The translations under genes and the position numbers were made by a program. The notes under the pieces are model-generated. The model was not told where the DNA came from, ran no database searches, and saw only the letters and a program-made list of their open reading frames with translations. DNA of 64,000 nt from Neckera pumila. Taxonomy: Eukaryota; Streptophyta; Bryopsida; Hypnales; Neckeraceae. Positions 11,081-24,170 of this stretch are shown here, piece by piece (within the stretch, counting starts at the first letter, position 1; every line of letters starts with the position of its first letter). Where the stretch lies: NCBI GenBank assembly GCA_963969595.1, contig OZ018415.1, positions 2,046,001 to 2,110,000 of the forward strand, in the 5' to 3' direction.

Positions 11081-12053
11081 CTGGCTCTCCATTTTGTAAG
11101 TATCTTGTCGTCTTTTAAATTTACGGTGTCTTTTGCTAGAGTTTTTTTTATAAATGTTTCGTAGTAGGATGAACTACAATTGTGCCAGTGATTTACTTCG
11201 GTTCTTAAATTGTCTTCATGCTTTGAGAGTTCTTCAGCAGTCTGGCTAATCTTTGCATAGCTGAACGATATTCTAAACTGTCGTTAGTGTGCTTCATGGT
11301 ACTGCTACTCTTTTGCATCGTTGAAGTACTCATCTATGAACCTTGGACCAGATTTTCATCGTTTTGTAAACTATGCTTGGCCTCGTAATTGGTGACGATT
11401 TCTGTGAACAGTGCTTTAAAGGATTCTTGGGCTCGCTGCTTCTTGTGCTTAATGTTTCTGGTGAACAGGAAAGTGAGAAGTATAATTGATGTTTTAAGAA
11501 ATTAGGAACTGAGACGATTGTAATTGCTTGAATATGGGATTACAAGATTCATTGTGAAGTATATTTGTACCTTGGCGCTCATTTTCTGGTGGTCCAATAT
11601 GTTTTATTCACACCAACTTGTAAGCAAGAAGCTCCTGATGGGGCAAATTTGGTGAGTGCTACTACTCCGCTCAATTGCAAGATTGTCACGCTTTGTAACT
11701 TTTTGTTATTCAAAACTAAAGTAGATGAATTCCCGAAAATTGCTTCAATTCCTAGTATAGGTATTCAGTATTATGCACCATAGATACCGATTCAATTAGA
11801 GCGGGTAATTGTTTGAATGGAAACTTTAATTATTGACCGAACTCAAGGCATTTGAAGCCTGTCTCCCGTAGGTAGAACTGATTGTGTGAATTCGACATGA
11901 TATTGTGAAAGGAGCATCCACAAAATGAGCTGTTGTTTTTCTTAGTTGCTGTGTCCGTCTCCTGCCATCGCCATCTCCAGCTCGCCTCGTATCGTAGCTC
12001 TTCTCCTTCTTCATTGCAATCCTTCTTCATTGCAATCCTTCTCCCTAAAATAG

Positions 12054-12562
12054 ATGGCTCCTATTCACGCCGATGAGGACCATGAGAACGTGGTGGAGAT
12101 GGTGGAAGACGCCGAGGTAACTTGCTATATTGTGCACAAATACCCTTGGACCAAAATTTTCAGGCATTTGTTTTGTTGGCATGTCACTTCTCTTCTTCTT
12201 TTGTGTGCACGTTGCTTCTCTTTTGTTTCATTACATTCCCTTCTTCAACATTGGTCATGAAGAAAGTATGAGCACAACAAATAAACACCTAAAAGTTTAT
12301 TGTTCAATTTTTTTAGCCCCCGGGGTGACCAAGCCGGTGGGACATCGTCCCGGAGTTGCTCGAGGAAATGTACAGGGAGATGAGGGCTGCTTTTGCAATT
12401 TCAAGAGCCGATGGAGCGGTCCGTGCTGCCAAAGCGGCGGACGACATTGACAAAGTGGTTGTTGCCGTGAACACTCTCGAAGTCCAACTCAACATCCAAG
12501 CTATTGCCCTACACAAGCAGATGGCTACTTTAGGAGTGCCATTTATCAAGTTAGTTGCCTAA
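12054..12562 (+). pseudogene. Two-exon gene for a ~102-residue protein with one in-frame TGA
   Basis: Exon 1 (12054-12116) encodes 21 residues starting MAPIHADEDHENVVEMVEDA and ends GAG before GTAACT. The intron ends at TTTTTTTAG (12316). Exon 2 (12317-12562) continues in the same phase and is acidic/helical: DIVPELLEEMYREMRA, then AKAADDIDKVVVAVNTLE, ending GVPFIKLVA. The frame is open across the junction except for TGA at 12326-12328, the fourth codon of exon 2. Change from CGA by C-to-T would explain it. An in-frame acceptor further on (CCGGAG/TTG) could avoid it but is weak. The leader (11940-12053) is pyrimidine-rich with a repeated TTCATTGCAATCC. I do not recognise the protein. Confidence 0.45.
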
Positions 12563-12599
12563 ATTGCTAACAGGACACCCCATGTGAGCATGAAATTTG

Positions 12600-13930
12600 A
12601 TTTTTAATGCTGATTTTTTTATTTAGATCAAAATATTTGTTTCACCTTTATTGTTCTAAGGCTACATAAAAAAAAATAGTATTACTTAAATTTGAAACTA
12701 AAAATATAAGACTTTTGAGTTCTTTAAAGCAAAAATACATCAAAAAATAGTATTGGTGCAATAACATCTCAACAAAAAATTGTATTTGTCATGTTTTCTT
12801 TCAAGGAGGTGGTAATGCCATGATTGAATGAATGATGGACCACTTAAATAAATAAGAAATAGCACTAAATTATCAGATTTCAAGCTCACAGGGATGTCCC
12901 GTTAGCAATTCCCTATATATATTCATATATATAGAGAGAGAGAGATGGAGACACAAAGATCCATTCCCTAGTCAAACCCTCTCTCACTTAATCAATACTT
13001 TTCTAAACTTAAAATTTAAAATTACATATTTTCAAAGCTTTGAGAAGAGATTGAGAATGTATTGGTGATATATTGATGGTGGACTTGTAGTGGCTTAAGA
13101 AAAAATTAATCATAAATTGATGCTTTTTTAATTGATTTTTTCTGAACACTTCTCCTAATTTAGTTCATGTCATATTTTAGTGCATTGTGTCTTTCTTTCT
13201 ATTTACAAGAGGCTTGCTTTAGTTGAGACAATTTCAAGCTCTAAAAGGTGGTTAAAAGCTGAAAAAGTTGTTGGTAGAAGACTAGAAGTTTATGAGTACA
13301 GCGTATTTGATAGTGCAGAATTGTATTTGGCATGGGTTAAAGGCATGGAGTTAGAATAGTCTACTCTTCAAATTTTAATATATATTGTCCTCCTTTCTAA
13401 CTAAAAGAAAACTGCTAGAAAACTATGTTCCACTCAACAAATTTGTATGAAGTTGATTGTGTTGAATTCTTCCTTTCCAATGCAAAATTCCAAGTTTATT
13501 ACCTTTGATTGCTTGAGGTTGATGTCTACTTCTAAGTTTATATCAGAATATGTTGTCTTCATCCATTGGATGGTTTTATAATTCTAATGCTTGATACAAT
13601 GAATTTGAGACAATAAATACTAGTGGATTTGACTAAAGATTCAAAAACCTTTATGAAATCAATTTTGCATACTATGTAACCATTAAGGAGGTCAATAAAA
13701 GAAGAAGTCAAAGTATATATTGTATCTTATTAGGAAAATGGAAGAAGTTACACCACCTTACATTGCTACATTTTTGTAACATTCCGTAATTTTAAATGTT
13801 TGCTGTTGGTTTTATAGTTGCTTAGGATGTTTGCAATCAAGTGACAATTTTGGAGATTGTAATTGCATTGGACAATTTGCAGTTGTTGCAAAGGTTGGTG
13901 TGAATCTTCAAGTTGGTACTCAAAGCTTTG
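12600..13930. other. AT-rich DNA, nothing assigned
   Basis: There is a short (AT)n/(AG)n run near 12913-12947. The 109-codon frame at 13831-14160 crosses into a dispersed repeat and has no protein-like features. No gene is seen. Confidence 0.5.
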
Positions 13931-13939
13931 GACTCATTT

Positions 13940-14720
13940 TTTGCAAATTTTTTACAATTTTTAGGATAATTTATGAAAAAACACACATAAAAAGAGTGTT
14001 GGTGAGAGTTTTGGTAGAAGTCCCTACTAATGTAGTGAGAAATTCCCCTAAAATCATGGAATGCATAAAGTACCATGTTTTTTCAATTCTAGGGCCTAAT
14101 TGTAAGTCCAAAAAATTAATTAGCTATTCTAAGAAGAGGAAGGATGCCAAAATTAGCTAGTCCTAGTGTCTTGTCAATGCAAAACCAAGACCATGGAAGT
14201 ACGTTTGAAAAATCGGTTTAATATTTGAGTTTATTTTAGCTCTAAAGAATCAATTAAGTCAAAATCCAATTCATAGAGGAATTGAATTTGTTAATAAAAA
14301 ACATTGCAGGAACGTTGAGATTCGAAGCATGAATTAAACAAAGATGGAGGAATCTCGCTAAAAATTAGAATAGTGTTTAGTGTGCTAATAAAGCACCCTA
14401 AGAAATTTGAAGACATTTCAACATTCTTAACCACCAAAATTAGCTCCAATATCAAGTTTCAAGAGAATTTACAAATTGGCGGCGGATTGACCAGTGTATT
14501 GGGAGCTAGTAGTGTCCAAACGGACTAATAAGGAGATATTCCTTACTCCCACAAACATTCCTAATGACCCTGGTTTGATAGATTTTTTGAAAAATGCTTA
14601 TTCCAAAAAGTTAGAATTTTAACTTTTCTTTGGAGTTATTGTGAGTGGATTTTATACTTACAAATGACCTAGAAAATAGGGATTAGGAGTCCTTAAAACT
14701 ACTTGGGATCTTCTAAATGC
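13940..14720 (+). repeat. Dispersed repeat R, copy 1
   Basis: It shares ordered blocks with 16330-17440 and 53340-54190: AAAAAGAGTGTT, an ATGA..AAA.AA.GATGGA stretch, a block around TTGGCGG.TTGACC with GGGAGCTAGTAGTGTCCAA, then CAAAAAGTT.GA.TTTTA. Divergence is high. No coding domain survives. It may be the remains of a long non-autonomous retroelement, but I found no LTR boundaries, primer-binding site or polypurine tract. Confidence 0.5.
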
Positions 14721-14970
14721 AATGGGAGAGACAATTTTTAATTTTGAGTTGTTTCTTAAAAGATACAGAGGGCCAGCTCTTAGTTTAACTTTCTTATCAT
14801 AATTAGTGGTAATACTAAGTTGATTTTGCAAATATCTTTAGCAAATATCTTTTGCAAAATTGAAGTTTGGATTTGATCAAGATCTTATTTCTTGCGTAAC
14901 AAGTCAAATTTAAACTAAAGAAAGTCAATTTGGAAATATCTTTGGATTAAACACTAAATATCTAAGTTAA

Positions 14971-15509
14971 CCCCTAAGCGCTCAAACGACCATTTTTTGG
15001 TCGCTGCCTTATTTCAAACAGAATTTTTGGGCAGAAAAAAAGAATTCAAAATTTTATTTTTTCCAATTTTGAAAAAATTGGGTTGACTTTCAACATTTAT
15101 ATTCCAACCTAAGATTGGTATGGTCAAATAAAAATTATAAGAGATATAGCACAAAAGGTTTAGAATTGCCTAGTGTTGAAAAACTTATTATTTTAGGAAA
15201 GTGTTGATTTTTTTCAATACTAAATCTTTGGCATTTTTTCACAAATAAATCAAAACTATAATCTTGACCAATCAAAAAAAAATTCATGTATTAAATATAG
15301 AAATTGTATTTTTGGTGAATTTTTGAAGTTATATCTTCAAAACTCATTTGGAGAGAATCTAAAAATAATTATATCATTTTGACCGTACAAATACTTTCTA
15401 CATTTTATACTTTACATTATCTTCTTTGATGCTAACTTCAAAAAGAATTATAGAACTTATATTTTATAAAACATTTGTATTTTGTTCTAAATTCTTGAGC
15501 TTTTAGGGG
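14971..15509. mobile_element. TTAA element T2, short 539-bp subfamily C
   Basis: The ends are CCCCTAAGCGCTCAA and the near inverse TTGAGCTTTTAGGGG. TTAA flanks both sides (14967-14970 and 15510-15513). The interior differs from the 920-bp subfamilies, so only the ends and target are shared, as expected for several non-autonomous families moved by one transposase. Confidence 0.85.
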
Positions 15510-15513
15510 TTAA

Positions 15514-16330
15514 TTAGGATTAATTTCAAAATATCTTTGAAAAAAGACCTTGGATTTGATTTGGCCAAGATCTAATAGTTAAATGGATAGGCTTTTAGAA
15601 TTTTCTTTCACTAAACAAAGATTATTTTGTTAGTACATTAAGATAGTTTAGCAAAAGTAAAATGTAATTCACTAATAACTTACCGGGGGGAAAGAAGAGC
15701 TTGAAGCAAGTGATAAAAGGCCCTTCCTCAAGGTTGTTGCTACCCTCATTCTATTGTAACCGCAATTTGCTCTCATTTCATTTGTATTTGTACTACTAGC
15801 AAAACTGAAGCACCATTTCATTTACTTTGTATTATCAACTAAGCCAAAAAACCATTTCTTTGTCATTTGTTCACTTTAAAGGATTAGAGGGTCCTTTCAA
15901 GGCATTTCTATTTGATTTTGGTTAAGTGTTAGAAGTTAAGCCTCAATAATCCATGTTTTCAAAAGAATTTGGAAGAGGTAGACCTCCAAGATTCTAATTT
16001 GCTTTAAGAACTTCAAAACTAACATCTCATAGTATTTGTAGCAACAATTAGTATTAATACACTTAAAGCAGCAAGGCGTGATTATGCTAAAAGTATTTTA
16101 GACTAATTTCTAACTAAAAATTTGTTATATGATAGATATTAGGTTTTAAATGCTAATGTTTGGTTAAAACATTTTCATTTGTACTTCTTTTAGTGTTTAA
16201 AGTGCAATTTGATTTGGAAATTTTGGGAAATAAGTATTAATGTAACTTGGTTTAAACACTTTCACATGTGTACTTCTTTTAGCATTGTAAGTCCCATAGT
16301 TGTCATCTAGGCCTCAAATTTTTCTTTTTT
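15514..16330. other. AT-rich DNA between TTAA element T2 and repeat R
   Basis: It contains a short GC-richer patch (ACCGGGGGGAAAGAAGAGC near 15680). I see no gene and no clear repeat boundaries. Confidence 0.4.
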
Positions 16331-17440
16331 TTTGCTTATTGCTCATTTTTAGGGTTATTATGGTGAAAAACAATTAAAAAGAGTGTTTGTAGAAGGTTTG
16401 AAAGAATTCTCTATAATCACAAGAAATTAGTTAGAATTGTCCAAGAGTGCTCTAAGAACTCTTTAGGATAGGGACTTAAGGTCTTACTTAGTATTAGAAT
16501 GTGGTTTAGCAATCTAAAAGCAAATAGCATTTTGAAAACAAGTTAGTGTGAAAACACCAAGTATTGGCCGTGTCGGAATTATCTCACAAATGAGCATGAC
16601 ATGTTTGGGTTCCAATAACAATAGAGGGAGTTCGATAGAACTTTAAGACTCTTTGTAAGAAATCTCCCTAGACGTATTCCGATTACGGAATTGGAAAGGA
16701 ATGGATATCTACGTACACATGCAAGTAAAATCTCACAAACAAAGATGATTTGTGACCAAGGAATGAAGACAAGATTTTTAGCTTAAAAGCATGCCTTGAA
16801 CTCAACGGCAAAGTCAGATCGTGAAGATTCCCTAGTACACAAATGATTCTTCCCCAGAGGAATTAATTTTGCTAGTGTTCAATTTCTACTTTATTTAAAA
16901 AGTATGAGTTCTTAGCAAAACTTTTCACTTATCTTTGGGAGACTTCCCAAAAGTTCTCCAAAAAATCTCATAATTTTTTGAATTGCAAAAAATGACTCCA
17001 TGGAAAGTTAACCACTTTTAATAGCAATCGAAAATTCATACAAAATTCCCCGGTAATGGTAAAATCCCAGTAAAAATTATGATAGTATATTTTAGCCTAA
17101 ATAAGTGCCTTGCCAAATTTCAAGACATTCCAACATCAACAAGTACCAGAACTAGCAACACCAACAACTTTTAACGATTTTTACAAATTCTTGGCAAGTT
17201 GGCTGGTGTACGAGGAGCATATGGTGTCCAACTTGAGTCAACTTGGACTCTTTTCTTACATTCTTGGACCTCCCCAACAACCCTATCTAGTCAAAACTTA
17301 AAAAAAAAAAATCATTTCCAAAAGTTTGATTTTCTACCCTTTTCACTAGTTCTTAATTGTTGGCTTTTGAGCGCGATTTGGCTCCAAGAGTAAGGTGTAG
17401 AAGCTTCTAAGTTCTAGAATAAGTCTTATTCTTTCAACAA
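16330..17440 (+). repeat. Dispersed repeat R, copy 2
   Basis: The longest copy of R in this half. Blocks shared with the copy near 53340 include GGTAA..GTAAAA.C.CA.TAAAAATTAT, the TTTTA.CCTAA.AA...GCC stretch, and GGCAAGTTGGCTGGTGTACG with GGAGCATATGGTGTCCAAC. Small frames at 17110-17393 fall inside it and are not conserved between copies. Confidence 0.5.
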
Positions 17441-17812
17441 TTAATAAGTTGTAAGTGTATTTTGTACTCTAATGTGTTTTTAATAAATATGTACTAGAGT
17501 TCTTCCTTGATTCAATTCCAAGGTCACGATCATTTTGTAGTTACTTTACCCCCCTAAGACCAAGGAATCCAATTTGTGCTTTTGGAAAACTTTAGCAAGT
17601 TCTATTGACTTTATAATTGGATGTTTCCATGAATTTTTAAGAATATATTCCATTGATCATTATCCTAGTGTAAAGCTTTTCTTCATGTCATTGTGACAAA
17701 TGTTGCAAAAAATAGATGTTTCTTCTCCAATTTCAGTGTCAAACCAAGTTCTAAAATATTAAAAATTATTTTTAAAAAATTATATAGATTGATACCTACT
17801 AAAAAAAAATAA

Positions 17813-18731
17813 CCCCTAAAGCCCTGAATCCCATTTTCTGGCAACATAGCAATTTTGGGTAGCTCACTATGGATGGACTTTTTATTTTAATTTCTTTAAA
17901 AATTTTACAAAACATGTGCCCAAGGAGTACCTTTAAGGCCCAACAATTTTCAAAACTCTTGACTACATGGTTAGAAAGTTATTGTATGATATGTGATTTT
18001 CAGCACTCGGTGCGCAGCCCGGGCAGAAAAACAAACTTCTTCAAAAATCATTTTTTTCAAAAATTAAAAATTGAAATAAATTCTTTAGATTTATATCTAC
18101 ATAGAAAGCTTTGAATCATTCCATTTGGATGGATGAGTCAAAAGTTATGAGGAATTTTAGTTTGGGGTAGTTTGTGGATAGATATAGAATCTCTACTCTG
18201 AAATACACTTTGAAGCCCTTCATTTTATTCAATTTTAAATTTTTTTGGAAAAAATAAAAAAATTAGTTGTACATTGTTTATAACAACATTGCAACCATTG
18301 GGATTGGCATTTTTCAATTCCATAAAGAAATTATTAACAACTTAGTACTTTGAATCATTTTCTACTTCATTCTACTTACTATTTTTTTCCTGTATGTTGT
18401 ACAATTTCAAATGATCTAAAAATCTTCAAGCATGTAGCCAACTTGCTTTGAAGAATGAATTCAAAGAGTAACCGCCATTTTGGACATTTTTTCATGCAAT
18501 TGTGACCTTGTGAAGTGCAGCTGCCCGGATTTTTGTAAATTCAAATGCTAATATCTTGCAATTGACATTGGGAATTTTTTTTGAAATTTTTACCACATCT
18601 TTTCGAAATATTTTACTACAAGATCCTACGGTTACTTGTGTTTAAATTTTTTTTTCAAAAATTGGGTACTTGCACTAGAAATGGCAATTTTAGAGCATTT
18701 TTGGTGAAAACATAGTCAAAATCTTTAGGGG
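17813..18731 (-). mobile_element. TTAA element T3, subfamily B, 919 bp
   Basis: It starts CCCCTAAAGCCCTGAATC and ends AATCTTTAGGGG. The right flank is TTAA (18732-18735) and the left is ATAA, one change from TTAA. The interior matches T4, T11 and T12 (GCAATTTTGGG.AGCTCACTA, CAAGGAGTA, GGATCCT..GGTTAC..GTGT blocks). Strand is given relative to T11 and T12. No coding capacity. Confidence 0.85.
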
Positions 18732-19063
18732 TTAAGGCCTCTAATTCCAAACAATGAAGAAAGAGTTCTTACAAGCTTTAACTTGTAGAGAATGAAGGAT
18801 GAGAAAACTCATAAAGTCATCTTTTTCTTTCAATCTCAAAAAGTTTCAATTAAGAGTCAAAATTCATAATAGTAATTGTATACTATAATATTTTCAATCA
18901 CCGTTTCAATGAATAATTTTCAAATTCTTCCAAAATTTATTACCATATTAGTTTTATTTGGTTTTAAAACAAATGAAATAGGATTTCATTTCCAAAGGAG
19001 AACATTACAAGCGGACAACCACAAGTCACATGGTAGAGATAGCATTTTAGTTTCAAAGGTTAA

Positions 19064-19958
19064 TTCCTAAAGGTCAAAATTTTGACAACATAGCAATTTT
19101 GAGTAGCTTACTATGAATCGACTTTTTAGTTTTCTTGTCCTAACATTTTCACACAACATGTGCCCAACAATTTTCATAACTTCCAACTACATGATTCAAG
19201 AGCTATAATTGTATGATGTGTAATTTTCAGTGCTTGGTGGATAGTCCTAAATTTTCTTAAAAAATCATATTTTTCAAAAATAAGAGTTTGAAATTGATTT
19301 TCTAGATTTATATATATGTAGAAAGCTTTGAATCATTCCATTTTGATTTATAAAATGAAAGTTATAAGGTGTTCTAGTTTGTGGGTAGTCATGGATTTTC
19401 TACTCAAACATAGACTTTGGAGTCCTTTATTTAATTCGGTTTTTAATATTAAAAAAAATTGAAAAGATATGATGTACATTTTTTTTATAAAAAACCATTG
19501 TTGGACTTGGAATTTTTCATTCCATAATTAAATTCTTAACAATTTAGGGTTTTGAATCACTTTGTACTTTTTTGTACTTACTATTTTTTTCCTATATGTG
19601 GTGCTTTTCTAAAAGATCTAAAAATTTTCAAATGTACATTCAACTTGCCTTTAAAATTGAATCCAAAGAGTAACCATCATTTTGAATACTTTTTCATACA
19701 AATGTAACTTTGTGAAGTACAACTGCCCATCTTTTTACAAGGTTGAGAAAATGATTTTTGTTACTTCAATTGTTCATATCTTGCAATCTATACAGTGGAA
19801 ATTCTCTAAAAAATTCCGCATTTTTTCAAACTAGTTTACTACAAGATCCTATGGTTAAATGTGTCTAAAAATGTTTTTCATCTAAAATTTGAGGCTTGTA
19901 TTAGGAATGGCAATTTCGGAGCGTTTATGGTAAAAACATAACCTCCAACCTTTAGGGG
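19064..19958 (-). mobile_element. TTAA element T4, subfamily B, 895 bp
   Basis: Left end TTCCTAAAGGTC (first bases changed from CCCC), right end AACCTTTAGGGG. TTAA is present on both sides (19060-19063 and 19959-19962). It lies in the same orientation as T3, about 330 bp away, with collinear interior blocks such as GAAAGCTTTGAATCATTCCA. Confidence 0.87.
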
Positions 19959-20072
19959 TTAATAGAACAACACCTTCTACTTAATATACCATTTTCTGGT
20001 CTATCTTCTATTGGAGCAGCAAATTGCAAATTCAAAATTCAATGAAGTGAGTGGCAGGGCAATTAATCTAAA

Positions 20073-21190
20073 CCCCTAAAGGACTAACAAATGTAGAGGC
20101 CCAAAACTACTTCATAATACTTGTCTATAAAGTAAAGTCAAATTTTCATCAACTTTTATATTTAACAATTTGAACTAAACCCTTTTTTTGAAGTAAAGAA
20201 CCAAAAGAACCTATAGTTTAAATTGAATCCAAATACTCACATTCATTGCAAGTAATCAATGATTTTTATTTAGAAAATTGAAATCACAATGAATTTCGGG
20301 AGGTAAACGAACTTTTGACACATAAGCAATATTTTTAGTTTTCCAATTCCAATCATATAAGATAGTACTCTCTTGCGCATTACTTTAACTCATGTGGCAT
20401 GGCCTTACTAGTTCAAACCTTAGAAAAAAGAGAAAAATCAAGTTTCAAGCTTGAGAACTGGCTAAGGTTGGAAATAGTTCACCCTATTTGTTGGGTATTG
20501 GGTGTAGTTGGCAATTGGTGCCTCCACCTTAACTGAGTAGTTCTATGGATGAGTGCCTCAAAACAACATCCATGACATCACAATAAGTCACTAGAATTGA
20601 AGGAAATTCACTTTGATGGTTACTACATTAGACAAAAAATTCAAAGTAAAATACAATAGGTGAAAAAAAATTAATAATTATAATTAATACTTATTAAATA
20701 AACATCCCTAAATTTGACTATTATTTAAAGAGGGTTTGGGTCTTCATCCATTATATATAGTGGTCAAATTTTCTATTTTAGTTTAAGTTTAGCTATTCAA
20801 ATTGTCTTCAAATATAAATAATTGTAGATAACTATGAGAAGTTTCATTTTTTTCTAAGAAAAATTATAATTTTTGTCATTTTTGTTGCATAAATAGCAAA
20901 AAGAATCTAAACAATTTGGAATTTTTTCAAAAGGTAAAAATAGTGATGTGGATTAGTGTGTAAAGTTTTCAATTTATTATTTTATTTTTTACATTTAAGA
21001 CAACCACAACAAAAACCTTAAGTCAAAATTGACTAATCAAATAATCTTTTCTTTTTATTTGATAGATTTGCAAAATTTTGATGTTTTATTATAGTAGAAT
21101 AATCCATTTTCCGATTAGAGAAATTTTTGGAACAATTTTGATAAAAAAATAAAATTAGGGTGATTTTTAAAATCCAAATCAATACCTTAA
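20073..21190. other. Single TTAA-element end, then AT-rich DNA
   Basis: CCCCTAAAGGACTAAC at 20073 resembles a TTAA-element left end, but the flank is CTAA/TAAA and no matching right end was found within 1.1 kb. The remainder is AT-rich with no gene. Confidence 0.35.
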
Positions 21191-21197
21191 ATGAGGC

Positions 21198-21316
21198 TGT
21201 TTGTTTGTTTGTTTGTTTGTTTGTTTGTTTGTTTGTTTGTTTGTTTGTTTGTTTGTTTGTTTGTTTGTTTGTTTGTATGTTTGTTTGTTTGTTTGTTTTG
21301 TTTTGTTTTGTTTGTG
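21198..21316. repeat. (TTTG)n microsatellite, about 115 bp
   Basis: An almost unbroken TTTG run with one TATG variant ends in TTTTG pentamers. All long frames at 21033-21465 translate this repeat (CLFV or KQTN repeats) and are artefacts. Confidence 0.97.
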
Positions 21317-21450
21317 GCGTGGACAACTTCCTGACCGTGCATCCCCCGGCCGCGTGCTTGGTACCGTCGGAAAGCTCTCGCCGAGGAGGGGTGCACCGGC
21401 TTGGTTTCGTGGCGTTTGGAGTGGTGGTGCAAAAGTTATTGAATTTCAAA
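21317..21450. other. Isolated GC-rich island between two simple repeats
   Basis: About 130 bp of GC-rich sequence (for example GCATCCCCCGGCCGCGTGCT) lies between the TTTG microsatellite and the 12-bp minisatellite, in surroundings that are strongly AT-rich. It is open in more than one frame but I recognise no gene or RNA in it. Confidence 0.5.
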
Positions 21451-21513
21451 GTATTTATTGATTAAAAATTTAGAAAATTACTTTTATTTTGATTTTGGTG
21501 GCGTTCTTGGTAC

Positions 21514-21582
21514 TGGGAGTGGAACCGGGAGTAGAACTGGAAGTAGAATCGGAAGTAGAACCAGGAGTAGAACCGGGAGTAG
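21514..21582. repeat. 12-bp minisatellite, about six copies
   Basis: Units of the form GGNAGTAGAACC repeat with substitutions. In one plus-strand frame they read as a glycine-serine-arginine-threonine repeat up to a stop, but no start or upstream exon supports translation. Confidence 0.85.
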
Positions 21583-22710
21583 ATGAAAATTGGGCCAACG
21601 GCACAAGGCTACACTAGTGTATAAATTAAATCATAATATGTATTTAAATGATTTAATAAAAGATACAATGAAAATCCTTGATTTCTGAGTTTAAATTCAA
21701 AGGTAGTTTTTTCAAAAAAAGATTTGAATTAAAAAAGACTCCATTTTGTGTCAAGGACGTATAAAATATATAGGACTTTCACTTGAAATAATTCCTTCCA
21801 TTTTTGACAATTTTCAAAATTTTGAAATGGAATAGAAGCAAAACTTATCATACTTCATTTTTTTAGTTTAAAATTTAGGATAAAAAATAGGGTTTCTAGA
21901 AGTTATAAACAAGGTTCATTAAGGTACACCCACTTCTTCGATGCATAGATATTTAAGGGTTTACTTTTAAAAATACTCTATTCTATATTAAAAGAAGTTC
22001 TTATAATATTAGAAGCATTTCATTTAATCAAAAAATTGAAGCACTTATAACAAAGTCACTTCAATACATTTAAATACATCTAAATTCTCAAAAAAATTCA
22101 TATGTTATATTTTATACAATTGTAATAAGTCCTACAATACAATTCAAAAGTCCCTTATTCCTATTAAAAATTGAACTTCTTAAATCAACTATAAAAATAT
22201 TTTCCAAATTTACTTCATAATCTAAACATTAAGTATTTCTTGTCAAAAATATGGTAAGAAAATGGTAGCAATTGTGGCTTAGAGCCTTTGTAATACTAAC
22301 ATATATTAAAAACCTCTTTGTCATGGGTTAATTGAAACATTCATCTATACATCTATTCAACTATTAAAATATAAGATCTAAGCCAAGATGGCTCAAATTC
22401 CATCCATATGGCTATAGTCTCTTGAGCATGATCCTAGGGTGAATTTTTTTTTGAAAAAACAAATGGACAAATTCTATTGATAGGGTGAAATTATACAAGG
22501 CCAAAGGTACTAGGCTGCAATTTTTTTGCTCATTTAGGCTACTTGATTTGTGTCACATAGGGCCTTCTAGATTGACCACAGTATCAAATCAATTGATCAA
22601 TATTGTTTATTGAAAATTAGCATTATTTGATATCTAAATAATCTAGATTATATCTTTATTAACTCCTAAAACAATGAGTATATAATTATTATTTCTAAAA
22701 GGTCTATAGC
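21583..22710. other. AT-rich DNA, nothing assigned
   Basis: No long protein-like frame, tandem repeat or inverted terminal repeat was found. Confidence 0.45.
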
Positions 22711-23260
22711 ATAGGAACTTTGAATTTAAACATAATTACCATCCAAGTCACATTTTTAAATTCTAACATAAAAAATCCAATTCAAAAAACAATTGACAAT
22801 GTTTTTTTCTTCCAAATTTTGTACTAGGATGTCCATTATAATCATCACTTCCTATAATGTTAAAGACTCTTAAAATCAAGCCTCAAATATACATCTTAAA
22901 GAAGAAATCAAATTCCAAAATTATTTAAAAAAAATTATAGAGTATATTTTGAAAAGCCATGAATTGATTGGGATTATTTGAATTTAAATAAAGACCAACC
23001 AAGTCATATTTTTTTAAATTTTTTCTTGGAGTCTAGTTCTAGTACCAAAAATCCAATTTAGAAAACCATTGATAATGCTTTTTTTTTCAAGATTTTGGAA
23101 AAGGATGTCCAGCATAATCTTCACTTTCTATGATGTTAAAGACTCTTGAAATCAAGCCTCAAATATGCTAAGTCTTGAAGAGGAATCAAAGTTTAAAATG
23201 ATTTAATAAAAATTGTAGAGTAAATTTTGAAAAGCCATGAAATGATTGGAGTTATGTATG
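22710..23260. repeat. Direct duplication of about 275 bp
   Basis: Copies at about 22710-22975 and 22976-23260 share GTTAAAGACTCTT.AAATCAAG, CCTCAAATAT, TATAGAGTA/TGTAGAGTA and TTTTGAAAAGCCATGAA. An inverted third copy lies near 47905-48060 (GGCTTCTCAAAATCTACTCT). They therefore belong to a dispersed family of unknown type. No coding content. Confidence 0.7.
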
Positions 23261-24074
23261 TTAGGCCCTTTAATTTTATATTTTGAAGGCAAATTTTTTT
23301 TTTACATTTGATATATACAAAAGGAATCAAAAGATTTCAACTCACTTTCACACTTTTATAGTTTTAACACCTTTAGAATCAAATATTGTAATCTTTCACG
23401 GGGAATAATGTTGTGTTTAGGATTTAGGATTTAGGTGATTTGTAACATGATAAGTTTGAAATTTTATTGCTACAATGCCAAAAATTTAATACAACTTACA
23501 GAAATGTTGGCCTTTCATTCAAATTTGAACAAATTTTTACAAGCTCATAAAAAGCCTTGGTCATCCCAAGATAAAAAAATAATATTATAAGCCCAAGCTA
23601 AGTATCCTATTAATCCATTGGAATAAGCAATGTACTATAGCTTTGCCATTCAATGGCATATTGGGTATGCTTGTAATAGATTGATATTTGTATAGTTTAG
23701 GATCAATAACCTTACCACTATCATTTATACTATTTTATACACATGCATAGTAAGACAACATTCAAGTAGTTGTGACCTATAGGAATCACATCATTATTTC
23801 CACACGTAATACAATGAAGAAAGACATGTGACTCTTATGAGGACTTTAACCCTTAAATGCACAAGCATCCAAAAACTAGATGTGCTTTAGTCAACTTCAA
23901 TTTTAACTTTAAGAAAAACTATCTCTAGAATTTGATTTCAATTAAGAAAACAAAGCTTGGCAAGTTTTGTTTCTATTCTATTTTATATTTTGAGAAATGT
24001 CAAAAATCAAAAGAGTTATTGCAATTGAAAGCTCTCTATGTTAAATCCAAATATCACAACATGGTGTGCTTTTC

Positions 24075-24170
<96 letters not shown>

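Noticed and set aside
13831..14160. 109-codon ORF as a gene
   Set aside because: Half lies within repeat R, and the frame is not kept in other R copies.
21033..21465. Overlapping ORFs of 81-138 codons on both strands
   Set aside because: They only translate the (TTTG)n microsatellite.
23932..24168. 78-codon ORF ending in Tyr-Ile repeats
   Set aside because: Reads into the (AT)n microsatellite; no start context or protein-like content.
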